Part shown: one piece after another, positions 20,471 to 31,912 of the stretch
Numbering within the stretch: position 1 is the stretch's first letter
How the letters are laid out: each line of letters begins with the position of its first letter
Origin: Cervus elaphus
Taxonomy: Eukaryota; Chordata; Mammalia; Artiodactyla; Cervidae
Assembly (NCBI RefSeq): GCF_910594005.1
Contig: NC_057832.1
Coordinates: 98,715,152 to 98,779,151 of the forward strand
DNA: 64,000 nt
Direction of reading: 5' to 3'
Notes under the pieces: generated by a model
Databases searched by the model: none
Told to the model about the DNA's origin: nothing
Seen by the model: only the letters and a program-made list of their open reading frames with translations
Position numbers and translations under genes: made by a program

Positions 20471-21766
20471 TGTAGACTTCGGGAAGAGTTAATCAAGGGC
20501 CCCGCCCTGGGATGCCAGATACCAGATTCTAATCTTGAGGCTGGGCGTCCCTGGGCAAGCCTATTCGCGTCTCTGGGCCTCAGCTTCCTGATCTGAAAAA
20601 TCCACATGCTACAGTCCATATTTTAGGTCTATTCTGGGTTTATTATTCTATGATTCCATACGTAAACTTAGAGGTGAGAGGTGAGGCCCTTCTACAGCCT
20701 GGGTCCAATCATCCAGCAGCCACAACTTGCATCTGAGCCAACACGCCAATATAACAGATCTGGAAAACAGTTGTATTTCTTGTGCCAGCTTAGGTCTGTG
20801 GGTAGTGGCCATCCACACTGCTGTGCTGAGAAGGAAGCTGAAGCTTTATCTGGGTCCAACGAGAAACGGGATGGTTGAGGGTTAAAAGCTGGGCTCACAG
20901 GCAGGCGCCTTTGCCAGTTGTGTGAATCCGGCAAGTTACTCCATCTCCCCCAGCCCAGGGGGTGGTAACTGCCTGCTTCCCAGGGTTGGTTGTGCTGATG
21001 AATGAGATAATGCGTGGAAAACTGCTCTCATGGGCTCTGGTGCATAATCAGTGCCCTGCTAGGAAGAGCCAGGGCTGCCTGGAGTGGGCATGGAACAGGG
21101 GGGTGGGGAGCAAGACAGAGGGGCTTTACCAGCCACGTTATCTTTTCTCTCCCTTCCCAGGTCTCATTTCTGGCGATGAGGGCGCCGTTTCTCTCAGAGG
21201 GAGATTAGGCACCTCACAGAGGGAGAGTGGAGTCGGAGTAGACAGCCCACCCCCAAATCCTCGTGAGACTTTGAGTTGCCCCTTTCGTTTTCCTTTTGTC
21301 CTGGGTGGAATTTATTTCCAGAAATGCCTTTGTGACCCCCGCCCCCTGCTCTTCGGGGAGCCCACCCTGTACCCGTTTCTCTGGCCATAGACAGGAGACT
21401 GGTTGCCGTCACCCCTCCTCTGACCTGGTCCTGGAGGGTCTCAGGCCTGTCTTCTATAGGAGTCTTCCAGATTCCTGCCCCGGGCCTCGGGAGGCAACAA
21501 GGAGAATGGCCAGGTTTACCGCAAAAAAAATGCCCCGCCACGGGCCCCCGCTGGTGCCCAGTCACGTGCTCAACTTGCTGGGTGTCAGGAGAGAATTTCA
21601 TTCGATCAGCAAATTTCCTTTTCTTGTTGGTTTTTTCTGCTGGCTTTCCCCCACGTTCTCTTTTTCCTTCTTCCCTTGAGTCAGCGATGTTGAGCCCAGC
21701 GACGCAGATGGAGTGAAGAGAAAGAGAGACTGTCTGGGGCGCACCCAGATCCCTATAACTGCATCC
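20471..21766. other. Unique DNA
   Basis: MIR-like fragment at about 20880-21060 ('ttgtgtgaatccggcaagtta...gttgtgctgatgaatgagataatgcgtg'). No gene supported. Confidence 0.5.
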
Positions 21767-21778
21767 CCCAGGCCAGCT

Positions 21779-21967
21779 TCCCTGCTGGTTCAGCTGGTAA
21801 AGAATAGGCCTGCAATATGAGAGATCAGGGTTCGATCCCTGGGTTGGGAAGATCCCCTGGAGAAGGAAATGGCTACCCACTCCAGTATTCTGGCCTGGAG
21901 AATTCCATGGACTATAGAGTCCATGGGGTCCCAAAGAGTTGGAGACGACTGAGCGACTTTCCCTTCA
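21779..21967 (+). mobile_element. Bov-tA SINE
   Basis: Sense, with 12-bp duplication CCCAGGCCAGCT at 21767-21778 and 21968-21979. Confidence 0.93.
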
Positions 21968-21979
21968 CCCAGGCCAGCT

Positions 21980-23003
21980 CTGCGATATGGCGACCTGTGC
22001 TTTGGGCCCCCTTTTCTGCCCAGACAAGTAAACATCTGCCCCTGCCCGGGGCTGGTGCAAGGGCGCTGGCGGGGGAGAGCAGGCACGAGTCACCTGTGGT
22101 CTCCGGGCGCCCCGCCTGCCTGCCTGCTTGCCAGCCCCGTGGCTCCCTTTTCTGAAGCTCATTCCCAGCTCTTTGGACTTGGATCACTTCGGACCCTTTA
22201 ACACAGTGCTTTACAATGCGCTTTGTTCTTACTAAAACTCTCAGTAGGTCCTATTACCCGACTTGTTACCGTCAGCAGCCCAACTGAGCAATAGTAATAA
22301 AATAGTAACAATAAACCAGTGATTTTTCATCTGAGCATGAAGATTTGAAGGGACATTTGGAAGAATCCTGCCCACAAAAATACTACCCTACACTTAGGTC
22401 TAAAAGTCTATGTCCCATGCACTATTTGGGACTTACTTATACTAAAGATTTATCTATTGTTTATCTGGGATATACTTGTACTAAAAATGATCCATTTTAT
22501 CTGAAATTCAAATGTAACTGGGCCCCCTGGTTTTCATCTGCTACATTTGGTATATAATCTTAGCCTCATGAGCCCTGAACTAACACTGTAGAAGAGCATC
22601 CTTTCCAAGAAATGCTCACTCCAGGCACAGCCACAGCACCCCAGCTGTGGGCTTTGTTTCTCTTCCACTCAACTGAGTAGGCTCACCTAGGATCTCTTCT
22701 TTCTTCTCCTTCAGTGCTGCAGCCTCTTCCCAGGCTCACAAAACCCCAGCCCAACTGGCCCAGGTGAGCAACTTGCCCAGTAAACAGTAATCTGCAAAGA
22801 GCTGGGGGTGGGGGTGGGGGTGCTGAGTAAACCAATCCCTCCAGCTTGGACTTCTGCAGTTTGGGCTACTTCCTAAGACCCTCTTTCTTGCCCCACTGGA
22901 AGACAAGGGGGTCCCCCCTCTCATAGCAACATTGGAAAGGGGCTGCTAGAGAGAAGTGAAAAGGACTTAGAGTCTGGAAACTGATTCCATCCCAGCTGAA
23001 TAC
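21980..23003. other. Unique DNA
   Basis: Contains a G-rich run (22804-22820) but no recognised gene or repeat. Confidence 0.5.
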
Positions 23004-23209
23004 AAGGGCTTCCCTGATAGCTCAGTTGGTAAAGACTCCACCTGCATTGTGGGAGACCTCGGTTCGATTCCTGGGTCAAGAAGATCCACTGGAGAAGGGA
23101 AAGGCTACCCACTCCAGTATTCTGGCCTGGAGAATTCCATGGACTGTATAGTCCATGGGGTCGCAAAGAGTCAGACATGACTGAGCAACTTTCACTCACT
23201 CACTCAGTC
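23004..23209 (+). mobile_element. Bov-tA SINE
   Basis: 'agggcttccctgatagctcagttgg' to a (TCAC)n tail; short duplication GAATAC at 22998-23003 and 23210-23215. Confidence 0.9.
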
Positions 23210-23215
23210 GAATAC

Positions 23216-24538
23216 TGTTCCCAGCCTTCTCAGCAACTCCAGGCATTTGGAGCCTCCATTGCCTCATCTGCAACAGAGCTGATAATACACAGCTCACCCC
23301 ATTGGCATGAGAGTCAGAGGAGAGATGTACAAGCCTCAAGAATGAATAACTGACCAAACATGCAGATCTTCACCATTCCTTCTCTCTCACCCCCACCTTC
23401 CAATTCAGGGACTGTTTGAGCAGCATTTACACCTTTTAAAGAAATATCCCCCAGTGATCATTTGACAGAACCCTAAATGACGGTGATCAAGATTCAAATG
23501 CGCCACAAAACTGAACCTTCTGGAAACAAGGTCCCCAGCTTTGCTTTCTGAGCCATCGCTGATGTGAAGGGCAGATGCCTCCTCCTGTAAGGGAGCTTTT
23601 GGGGCGGACTACATCCTGTAAACCTCCCCAGGGTGACAGCTGCCTTTTCAGCCTAGGATCCAGCAGTCTTTAGCCCAGCCTCTAGGATTCCATCCTCTCC
23701 TCCTTGGGCCCAACACAGCTCTTGGGGCACAGCTCCCTTCTGGAGGACTGCCTTGAGGCCCACACGGTGCCAGCATGGGCAGGAAGGGTAGATACAGTGC
23801 AATATGCCAGGCTCTGGGTAGAACCTCATCCTGGCTCTGCAGAAACAGAGGGAATCAGGGTGCTCTGAGCTGCAAATCCCAAAGCCGAGACCTGTCTGTC
23901 TCCATTAATTCATTCACCAGACACATATTGGGCACTTCCTTCTCCCCCAGCACAGCAGATGGGGAGGCAAAGACGCACAGGAGCTTACAGCCCGGTCCCT
24001 CGTGCTTTGTCTCTCCTGAACGTCTCTTCACAAAACCTGCCCAGCTCTGGGGCTGGCAGCTTTCCCTCCCCCTGCCCCAGATTCTCTGAGATACGGGGTC
24101 TTGTCCAAAGCCCTTCCCTACACACCCCTAATTCCATCCAGATGTCAGGGAGGAGAAAGGCAGGAAAAGAACAAATGGGTGCACAGTGAGGCTAACTTAC
24201 CAATGGACTCTGCCAAAGACCCCAGAGACCTGGACTAACTTTTTATATGTAGCACGTGTCTATTGAGGGCTTTTATGTCCCAGGCCCTAGGGCTATAGGA
24301 GTAAACAGGACAGCGATCCTTGCCCTGATGGAACTTACAGTGGATCTAGTGTGAGAATAGATAAGTAATAATGATCTAATAATAAATTAGGTAATAATAA
24401 CAATATGGGTCATAACAGTTAGATAAGTAATTACAACATGATGAGGATTATGCTAAGAGAAGTGAAACTACTGTGGCATAAAGCAGGGGTCTCAATCAAA
24501 CCTAGGGGTCTGGTATCTGGGGCAGAAAAGGGCTCCCC
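23216..24538. other. Unique DNA with old repeat traces
   Basis: No gene supported. An L2/MIR-like trace ('cagatggggaggcaaagacgcac') is too weak to name. Confidence 0.45.
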
Positions 24539-24757
24539 AGGGACTTCCCTGGTGGTCCAGTGGCTAAGAATTCATGCGCCCAAAGCAAGGGGCCCAGTTT
24601 CGATCCCTGGTCAGGGAACCAGATCCCTCACACCACAACTGAGTGTTCACATGCCACAACTAAAGATCTTCATGCTGCAATGAAAATTGAAGAGCCTGAG
24701 TGCCACAACTAAGACCTGGCATGGCCAAGCAAATAATTTTTAAAAAAAGAGAGAGAG
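24539..24757 (+). mobile_element. CHR SINE
   Basis: Sense copy with A-rich tail and (GA)n; 11-bp duplication AAGGGCTCCCC at 24528-24538 and 24758-24768. Confidence 0.93.
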
Positions 24758-24879
24758 AAGGGCTCCCCCAAAGACGAGGTGAGAGAGAACCGAAGGCTGA
24801 GGAGGGAGTCTACAAGCAGAGGAGGAGACAGAGTAAGTGTTCTGAAATTCCCAGTGCAGGAGAGAGACTCTAGAACCTT

Positions 24880-25560
24880 GAAAACATGATGCCTGTATGA
24901 TTCCATTGACATAAAATGTTCAGAATTGACAAATTCATGGAGAAAGAAAGCATATTAGTGGTTGGGATGATGGGGCTTATAAAGAACGAATGCTGAGAGG
25001 TTCAGGTTTCTTTCTGGGGTGATAAAAATGTCGTAAAATTAAACAGTGAGGATGATCACACACCCTTGTGAATGCAGGTGTCCCCCAACATCCAAAAGTA
25101 AAGTGTTCCTATGAAACCTTTTGCTAGCCAAGATGGCATAAAGCAAAGAAGCAATTACCTTAGGACACATCCAGCTAATGGATGCATAGAATAAATCAGG
25201 TTAAAGCACAGATGCTCACAGACACAATGTAGAGCTATGGCAGCTTGATGCTGAGTGTAGTTGCCAGGAAGGGAGTTGGCAGGGCCTCTCTCACTGCTCA
25301 GGGTGTGCGCTGCCTCTCTAACCACCCGCTGCAAAACCAACGCTGAGCCCCGTTTTTGTTTTTCACCTCTTTTCATCCACTTGGGATTACTTTCCATTAG
25401 TGAAAACAGGTACTAACACAACTCTTTCATAAAGGTGAGGTGACTAAAGCAAACTTTCAAAAAACAGGAGATACTTATATACGAAAAGCCACTGAATTTT
25501 ACACTTTAAAATGGTGAATTGTAAGGTATGTGAATTATGTCTCAATGTTTTTTAAGGTGA
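24880..25560 (+). repeat. Old L1 3' end, split by a DNA-transposon-like insert
   Basis: 'gattccattgacataaaatgttcagaattgacaaattcatgg' at the left and 'aaaatggtgaattgtaaggtatgtgaattatgtctcaatg' at the right are consecutive parts of an old L1 3' end. About 400 bp of unrelated sequence separates them. Confidence 0.65.
25075..25482. mobile_element. Probable non-autonomous DNA transposon within the L1
   Basis: The insert begins 'caggtgtcccccaacatcc' and ends 'aacaggagatacttata', weakly inverted termini. Inner blocks ('tcctatgaaaccttttgctagcc', 'aagcaaagaagcaattacc', 'gtgtgcgctgcctct') recall a mammalian Tigger/MER-type repeat. Family and edges are tentative. Confidence 0.5.
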
Positions 25561-26824
25561 GGGGCAGCCTGAGGCCCACTGAGCATCTGAATGAAGCTCA
25601 GCTCCCATGGGACAAAAGGGGGAGTTGGACAAGACCAGAGCCTTGCAGAACCACCTTCAGAGGGGCTTGATCAGAGGACCATGGAAACCAGCCAAAGGTT
25701 TGAAGCTGGAGAGTGACATGGTCCATCGGTGCTTTGGGAAGATGGCTCTGGCCGCAGTGGAGGATGCATTGAATGGAGGCTGGGAAGACCAGTTAGGAGG
25801 CTGCTGCGGCCCAGATGAGGGACTGTGGGAACCTGACCCAGGAGCAGCAGGGAAGGAGAAAAGCAGGATTTGAGGGGGAGAGAGGGGCAGAGCTGACAGA
25901 GCTTGGGGATTGTGAAGGGAGGGATGAGGAGAGGAAGGAGTTGAGGGTGAGGTGCCAGGGCAGGTGAGATTAGGGTCATTTATTGGGAGGAGGAAGCCTG
26001 GGGGAGCAGGGGCAGAGGAACCGCATTCCACCCACTTGGAGCAGGTGGAGCCTGCAAGGTCCTCAGGGGGACAACCGGCTCTCGGAGAACAGCATTCAGG
26101 AGGCAACCTGGGCTGGCAGGAAGACCCTGAAGGCAGCAGCATGCGAGGTCCTGAGGCCTTGGGAGTGAGGGAGCCACCCCACTCCAAGGAGAGGGAGAGG
26201 CCAGCCAGAGCCTTTGGGAACCCAGTACCTGAGCACTAAATGAGGAAGAGGCCTTTCAGGGAGCCTGAGAAGGGGAAATCAGGAGCCAACTAGATGTGAG
26301 GGGCACATGGGGGTCTAAGGGAGGGCGTGTCTTGAGAAGAGGGAGTGATCAGCCATGTGAACACTACTGGGGGCCCAGCCAGTGGGCACATGCGTGTATC
26401 CACAGGGTCCCGGGAGAGGTCAGTAACAGGTGACCCTGAGAAGGTCAGATTGGCACCACGACCTGAAGACCGGAGTAGACGGAGGAGGAAGACATGGAAG
26501 TGATTCTTGGGAAAAGTTTGAGGGAGCAGGGAGAACCCAAGAGAGGACTAAGGGAAGTAGGGAATTCTGAGATCCCCAAGAGGCAAGAGATAAAAGTTGT
26601 GCAGAGATTTCTAAGGAACTGGGTGGAGCCAGAATTCATGGCATCTGGTATTCTGGCCTCAGATGGGAGGAGGGATGCGAAACAGAAAGGAAGAAGAAGC
26701 AGGGCCAAGGTAGGTGAAGGGTATAAGGTATAAGGGTTCTCTCTGTATTATTTCCTACAGCTGTGTGTGAATGTACAATTATTGCAAAATAAAAATTTTT
26801 TTAATAAAATATTTAAAAATTAAA
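25561..26824. other. Purine-rich unique DNA
   Basis: Low-complexity GA richness explains the long minus-strand open frame at 25657-26187. 25620-25850 may be an ancient repeat. No gene supported. Confidence 0.45.
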
Positions 26825-26955
26825 TCAAGACTTTCCTGGGGGTCCAGTGGTTAAGACTCCATGCTGCCCATGTAGGAGGCGAGGTTTTTATCCCTGGACA
26901 AGGAACTAAGGTCCCACATGCTGTTCAGCGTGACCAAAGAATAAAAAATAGACAG
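26825..26955 (+). mobile_element. CHR SINE
   Basis: 'gactttcctgggggtccagtggttaagactcc' with A-rich tail; shorter than the other copies. Confidence 0.85.
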
Positions 26956-27074
26956 ATGGGTTTTAAAATAAAAATAATTAAAAATTAAATTATATATATT
27001 ACAATTAAATAAGCTATATTTTTAAAGATAAATACTATAAACTCATCACTTCCTAATTATTTTACTCCATTTCA

Positions 27075-27248
27075 GGAGAGAATCTGCCAGCAGTGCAGGA
27101 GATCTAGGTTCGATCCCTGGTTTGGGAAGATCCTCTGGAGAAGGGAATCCAGTATTCTTGCCTGGAGGATCCCATGGCCAGAGGAGCCTGGTGGGCTACA
27201 GCCCATGGGGTCGCAAAGAGTAGGACATGACTAAGTGACGAAGCACAC
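27075..27248 (+). mobile_element. Bov-tA SINE, 5'-truncated
   Basis: Begins near 'gagaatctgccagcagtgcagg' and ends 'catgactaagtgacgaagcacac'. An internal deletion removes the 'ggcaacccactcc' segment. Confidence 0.85.
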
Positions 27249-28559
27249 ACATACTCAGCTCTTAAGGATCTTACATTTATGGTAAATGGTGTCCTGTCAG
27301 TAGCTTGAAATAGGCCACCATGGGAGTATTTATACAGTGGGAGTCAGGAAACACTACAAACCAGGGCTTTCCCTGCCCCCTCCAGAGCCCCTTTTCAAAA
27401 GTCTGCTGGCATACCACTGGGCTGGCCAGCTTGTCAGAGTCTGAGGGGGTGAAGTAGTCTTTCTGGAGGACAGAAGCAACAGTTGACTGGAAATATGGGC
27501 TAGTGAGACTGCTGGGCCCCGTTGTGATGGAGACCAGGTCTTCACGGCCTGCCTGCCAAGCGTTATGGAAAGTCTTTGGCTACCTTTGTTGACCGTTGGA
27601 GGTTTGCCAGGAGCTTTCAAGGGAAGGACAAGAGAGAGAGGGAGTCTGGCGCTTGGAGCTGGAGTGTGGGATCTGAGCTGGGAAGGGAGGCATGTGAAGA
27701 CAGTGGGGATGGGGAGATGGAGATAGCACAGAGGCATTATGGGCTGGTGGCCCCAAAGGACCTAAGGAGTAGGGTGTTACAGGTGACCAAGCAGGTGAGC
27801 TGAAAGGGCGGGAGCTGCCGCCAGTGGGCACATTGACTGCAGGTGTTATCAGGGGACAACCAAAATCCACAGCAGGGGCTGGAATGGAGGAGAGGACCCT
27901 GCGGGTGAGGAGTCAAGGATGTGAGAGGCCAGGAGTGCAACAGGTCATTTCCTTGGACGCTGGTGTCTCCCAGGATTGTGGCAGGACATGGAGAAGAAAG
28001 AGAAAGGAAAATGGAGAGGGAGGGAGGGAGAAAAGGACTCAAGAGAGAAAATAAAAGTATTCTTTGAGAAGGCAAGAAAGGAAGACTAATGTGTAAAGCT
28101 GGAGGATGTTTGGGGGCATCATTTAATGATATTAAATGTCTCTATTTTAATCAAAAAGCCTAAAAGGCTTGATTGAGAATCTAAATTACCCCAGGGACCA
28201 GGCTTAATTGCTGCCTTTGCAATTCTTAAATTGTCATAGAAGTCGGAAATTATCAGAGGCTTCAGAATGTGTCCCAAATCACAGGACAAAGGGTAAGCAA
28301 GAAAATGAGGAGTGAAAAGGGCCATTCTATCAGTGCACTGGGACCACAGCTCCCAGGCGTGAGTGTCTGCTCTCTGGGCTACAATGAGGCAGGAGGCTTC
28401 AAAGGGGAGCATCAACCAGAAGGTAGGATCTGGGACAGAATCTCAAGGAGACAAGTCTGACTCCTCCAAGGACCCAAACAGGGACCCAGGAACCCCTCCT
28501 CAAGCTCTGGGAGTGAAGGAATGGTGGGAAGTTCTGCCAAGTTGCAGAAACCATATCTT
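27249..28559. other. Unique DNA, GA-rich near 28000-28080
   Basis: The AT-rich segment 28100-28270 is free of repeats and could be a conserved element, but this cannot be judged from one genome. No gene supported. Confidence 0.45.
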
Positions 28560-28690
28560 TCTTTTTTTAAAAATTTATTTCTAATTGGAGCATACTTGCT
28601 GTACAATGTTGTGTTGGTTTCTACCATACAACAATGTGAATCAGCCATAAATATACATATATTCCCTCCCTCTTGAGCCTCCTTCCCACT
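28560..28690 (-). mobile_element. Very short 5'-truncated L1
   Basis: T-rich tail at the left, then the antisense L1 3' end; 131 bp in all. A perfect 13-bp duplication GAAACCATATCTT at 28547-28559 and 28691-28703 shows complete target-primed insertion. Confidence 0.92.
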
Positions 28691-28703
28691 GAAACCATAT
28701 CTT

Positions 28704-29748
28704 ACTCACTCAAATTTATGGTGCCTGGCCCAGTGTCTCATATATAGTAAGTCAGCAGGTGCTCACTCAGTGTTTGTAGAATTAAGCACATTTTATTTGT
28801 TAATGACTAATAATTATTAATAAAAAGAGTTTCCACCGATTGGTTGATGTGTTTCCCTTCCAGATAGATTTTAAATTTCAAATGGGAAAGGGAAGGCGAT
28901 ATGAGCACAATGAAGTCTTCATCAGTGGACTTCCAGCTCTCAATGGAAAGTTTTCTGGTTGGTGGAGAAAAGGTGGAAAGAACATTTCCTTTGCTTCTCG
29001 AATTACCCCAAGGGGCGTGGCTGCTCCACCAGTCAGTTCAATGAGCCTTGAGCTTGCCACCACTCAGTTAATCCTGCAGCTAGGAGTGCAGGCCCCCAAA
29101 ACTAGCACTGTCCAATGAGCCGACCCCGGGACCCGCTCCAGCTGCATCACAGCCCTTGGAGGGAGGGATGCTGTTATGTCCACTGTATCAGTCAAGATCT
29201 TTGGGTTCCCAGAGGCCCCTGCATGATACCACTGGCCAAGTGGTGGGCATGGGCCACCCACCCTTCTTCACCCGCAGAGTTTGAGCCTGTCACTCCACAC
29301 CTGTCCCCCACGGACCCTAGGGCTGAAGTCACAGCACGTGGCTCTCCTCTCGCCAACTCAGAGCTCAGTCGCTGTGATCCTTTGGATAAACACTCTTGTC
29401 CCAAAACTTGTGCCAAATCACATTCTGGTTCTGGAGGTTGAGGCCGGAGATGGAAAAAGCCAGATTTCACTGCCAGAAGAGCTTCAGCAGGGGGGCCAGG
29501 CAGGGGTGGAAGGTGGAGAGAAGTGGAGGAAATGACTCAGAAACAGCTGAACTTAGAAGAATGGCAGAAGAATCTCTCGGACACTGCACAGAAGTATATA
29601 TTTTTTAATGAAGCTGTGCCAAGGGAATGAAAAATTTCTTATGAGCAGAGGGCATTGGCCCAGGGAGCGGCTGAACTGACAGGGCAGACAGAAGAGCTGC
29701 TGGGAGGGCAGTTTGCTCAGAGGCAGCGAAGGCGACTCAGAGCACATT
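28704..29748. other. Unique DNA with an L2/MIR trace at 28715-28780
   Basis: 'gtgcctggcccagtgtctcatatatagtaagtcagcaggtgctcac' is a MIR/L2-type tail. The remainder is unassigned. Confidence 0.5.
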
Positions 29749-30435
29749 TTTTTTTTTTCACTTTAACCCTTTTTTTAAAAACTTTTTATTTTCTATTGGA
29801 ATATAGCCAGTTAACAATGTTGTGATAGTTTCCAGTGAACATCAGAGGGACTCAGTCACACATATGCATATATCCATTCTCGCCCAAACTTCCCTCCCAT
29901 TCAGGCTACCACATAACATTGAACAGAGTTCCATTGGCTATATAGCAGGTCCTTGTTGGTTATCAATTTTAAATATAGCAGTGTGCACATGTCCATCCCA
30001 AATGCTCTAACTGTTCCTTAGCCCCATCCTTCCCCTCAGCCAACCATAAGTTCATTCTAAGTCTGTGAGTCTCCTTCTGTTTTGTAAATTATTTCATTTG
30101 TATCATTTCTTTTTTAGATTCCACATTTAAGGGATGTCATATGATATTTCTCCTCCTCTGTCTGACTTATTTCACTCAGTATGACAATCTCTAGATCCAT
30201 CTCTGTTACTACAAATGGTATTATTTCATTCTTTTTAATGGCTCAGTATCATTCTGTTGTATATATGTATCATATCTTCTATATTTATTCTTCTGTCAAT
30301 AGATGTTTAGGAAGGTTCCATGTCTTGGCTATTGCAAACAGTGCTGCAATGAACATTGAGGTGCATGTATCCTTTCAAATCATGTTTTTCTCCAGATATA
30401 TGCCCAGGAGTGGGATTACAGGGTCATATGTCAGA
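29749..30435 (-). mobile_element. 5'-truncated L1 (687 bp)
   Basis: T-run at the left (29749-29758), antisense 3' UTR, then antisense ORF2 C-terminal coding DNA ('gctattgcaaacagtgctgcaatgaacat', 'atgcccaggagtgggatt'). Flanked by the 14-bp duplication ACTCAGAGCACATT at 29735-29748 and 30436-30449. Confidence 0.93.
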
Positions 30436-30506
30436 ACTCAGAGCACATTCTTAATCACTGAATTCCAGGAGGTCACCAAATTCTACTGCCACTCAATAAC
30501 GTGGTC

Positions 30507-30602
30507 CCTAAATATGGTAGATACCAAATACAACAGTCACTAAATATTGTGGACACTAAATGCCACGGGCACTAAATACTATAGGCACTAATACTATAGT
30601 AA
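30507..30602. repeat. 16-bp minisatellite, about six units
   Basis: Units of the form ACTAAAT-N5-GG-N-C start at 30507, 30523, 30539, 30555, 30571 and (degenerate) 30587. The phase is constant at 16 bp and the variable middle differs in each unit. Confidence 0.75.
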
Positions 30603-30839
30603 CTAGATCCCACACATCAGACTAGAAATTTTTCGTATTATTTTCCCAGTAAACTAGGCCTAAGGAAGACCAATGATGTTTGTTTAAAGAGTATTGTCTT
30701 GGGGCTTCTGAATTCATTTGTGAGCCCACTGTTTGGGAAGCCAGGGTAGAATGACAACAGCCTGGTGGCAGGTCAGGACTGGAGGGAGGGGAAAGGTGGA
30801 AAGGTATTCATTCATTTGCACATGAGTCCAGAAGCTGCT

Positions 30840-31113
30840 GGAGAAGGAAATGGTAACCCACTCCAGTACTCTTGCCTGGAAAATCCCATGGACAGAGGAG
30901 CCTGGTAGGCTACGGTCCATGGGATCATGAAGAGTTGGACACAACTGAGCAACTTCACTTTCACTTTTCCCTTTCATGCATTGGAGAAGGAAATGGCAAC
31001 CCACTCCAGTATTCTTGCCTGGAGAATCCCAGAGACAGAGGAGCCTGGTGGGCTGCCATCTATGGGGTCGCATAGAGTCGGACACGACTGAAATGACTTA
31101 GCAGCAGCAGCAG
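30840..31113 (+). mobile_element. BOV-A2 dimeric SINE
   Basis: Sense dimer ending in (AGC)n. A 12-bp duplication with one mismatch lies at 30828-30839 and 31114-31125. Confidence 0.93.
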
Positions 31114-31186
31114 CCAGCAGCTGCTCTCTCTTTCCTGGGGGCAAGTGAAATTTCTTTGCCATTTGGTTGCCCCTTTGGTGCAGAAA

Positions 31187-31393
31187 GGGCTTCCCTGGTG
31201 GCTCGGAGGTTAAAGCGTCTGCCCGCAATGCAGGAGACCTGCGTTCGATCCCTGGGTTGGAAGATCCCCTGGAGAAGGAAATGGCAACCCACTCCAGTAT
31301 TCTTGGCTGGAGAATCCCATGGACGGAGGAGCCTGGTGGGCTACGGTCCATGGGGTCGCAAAGAGTCGAACACGACTGAGTGACTTCACGTCA
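31187..31393 (+). mobile_element. Bov-tA SINE
   Basis: Well preserved, with an intact tRNA-like A/B box region. Perfect 14-bp duplication CTTTGGTGCAGAAA at 31173-31186 and 31394-31407. Confidence 0.95.
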
Positions 31394-31467
31394 CTTTGGT
31401 GCAGAAAACCATTTCTACTCTTACTCATCTGAGACTGGGAACCAGGTAACTCTAAAGTTGCCCGTGG

Positions 31468-31695
31468 GGACTTCCCTGGTGGTCCAGTGGCTAAGACTCC
31501 ACACTCCCAGTGCAGGGGTCCAGGTTAAATCCCTGGTCAGGGAACTAGATCCCACATGCCACAACTAAAAAAAAAAAGATCCCGCATATCACATATCACA
31601 ACTAAAAAGAATCTGCGTGCTACAACGAACACTGAAGATCCCCATGTGCCTGTGGGCAGCTAAGACCCAGCACAGCCAAATAAATAATCAATCAA
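31468..31695 (+). mobile_element. CHR SINE
   Basis: Sense copy with an internal A11 run (31567-31577) and A-rich tail. Confidence 0.92.
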
Positions 31696-31716
31696 ATGAA
31701 TATTTTTTAAAAATAT

Positions 31717-31912
31717 GGGCTTCCCTGATAGCTCAACTGGTAAAGAATCCGCCTGCAATACAGGAGACCTGGGTTCGATCCCTTGGTTGGGAAGATCCCC
31801 TGGAGAAGGGAACGGCTACCCACTCCAGTATTCTGGCCTGGAGAATTCCATGAACTTTATAGTCATGGGGTCACAAAGAGTCGGACGCGACTGAGTGACT
31901 TTCCCTTTCATT
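31717..31912 (+). mobile_element. Bov-tA SINE
   Basis: 'gggcttccctgatagctcaactgg' to 'cgactgagtgactttccctttc', directly after the CHR tail. Confidence 0.93.

Noticed and set aside
20142..20619. Overlapping 120-150 codon frames on both strands in the CpG island
   Set aside because: High GC lowers stop frequency in every frame; no protein-like pattern, and both strands are equally open.
21194..21934. 246-codon minus-strand frame
   Set aside because: About a quarter is Bov-tA sequence and the rest crosses unique DNA without a recognisable domain. A chance fusion of a SINE frame with a GC-rich open stretch.
25657..26187. 176-codon minus-strand Pro/Ser-rich frame
   Set aside because: Produced by purine-rich DNA on the + strand (few stops on the complement); low-complexity translation.
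31187..31393. tRNA-like A/B boxes in Bov-tA and CHR copies as possible tRNA genes
   Set aside because: The tRNA-derived heads lack a complete cloverleaf and are joined to SINE bodies. They are ancestral Pol III promoters, not tRNA genes.
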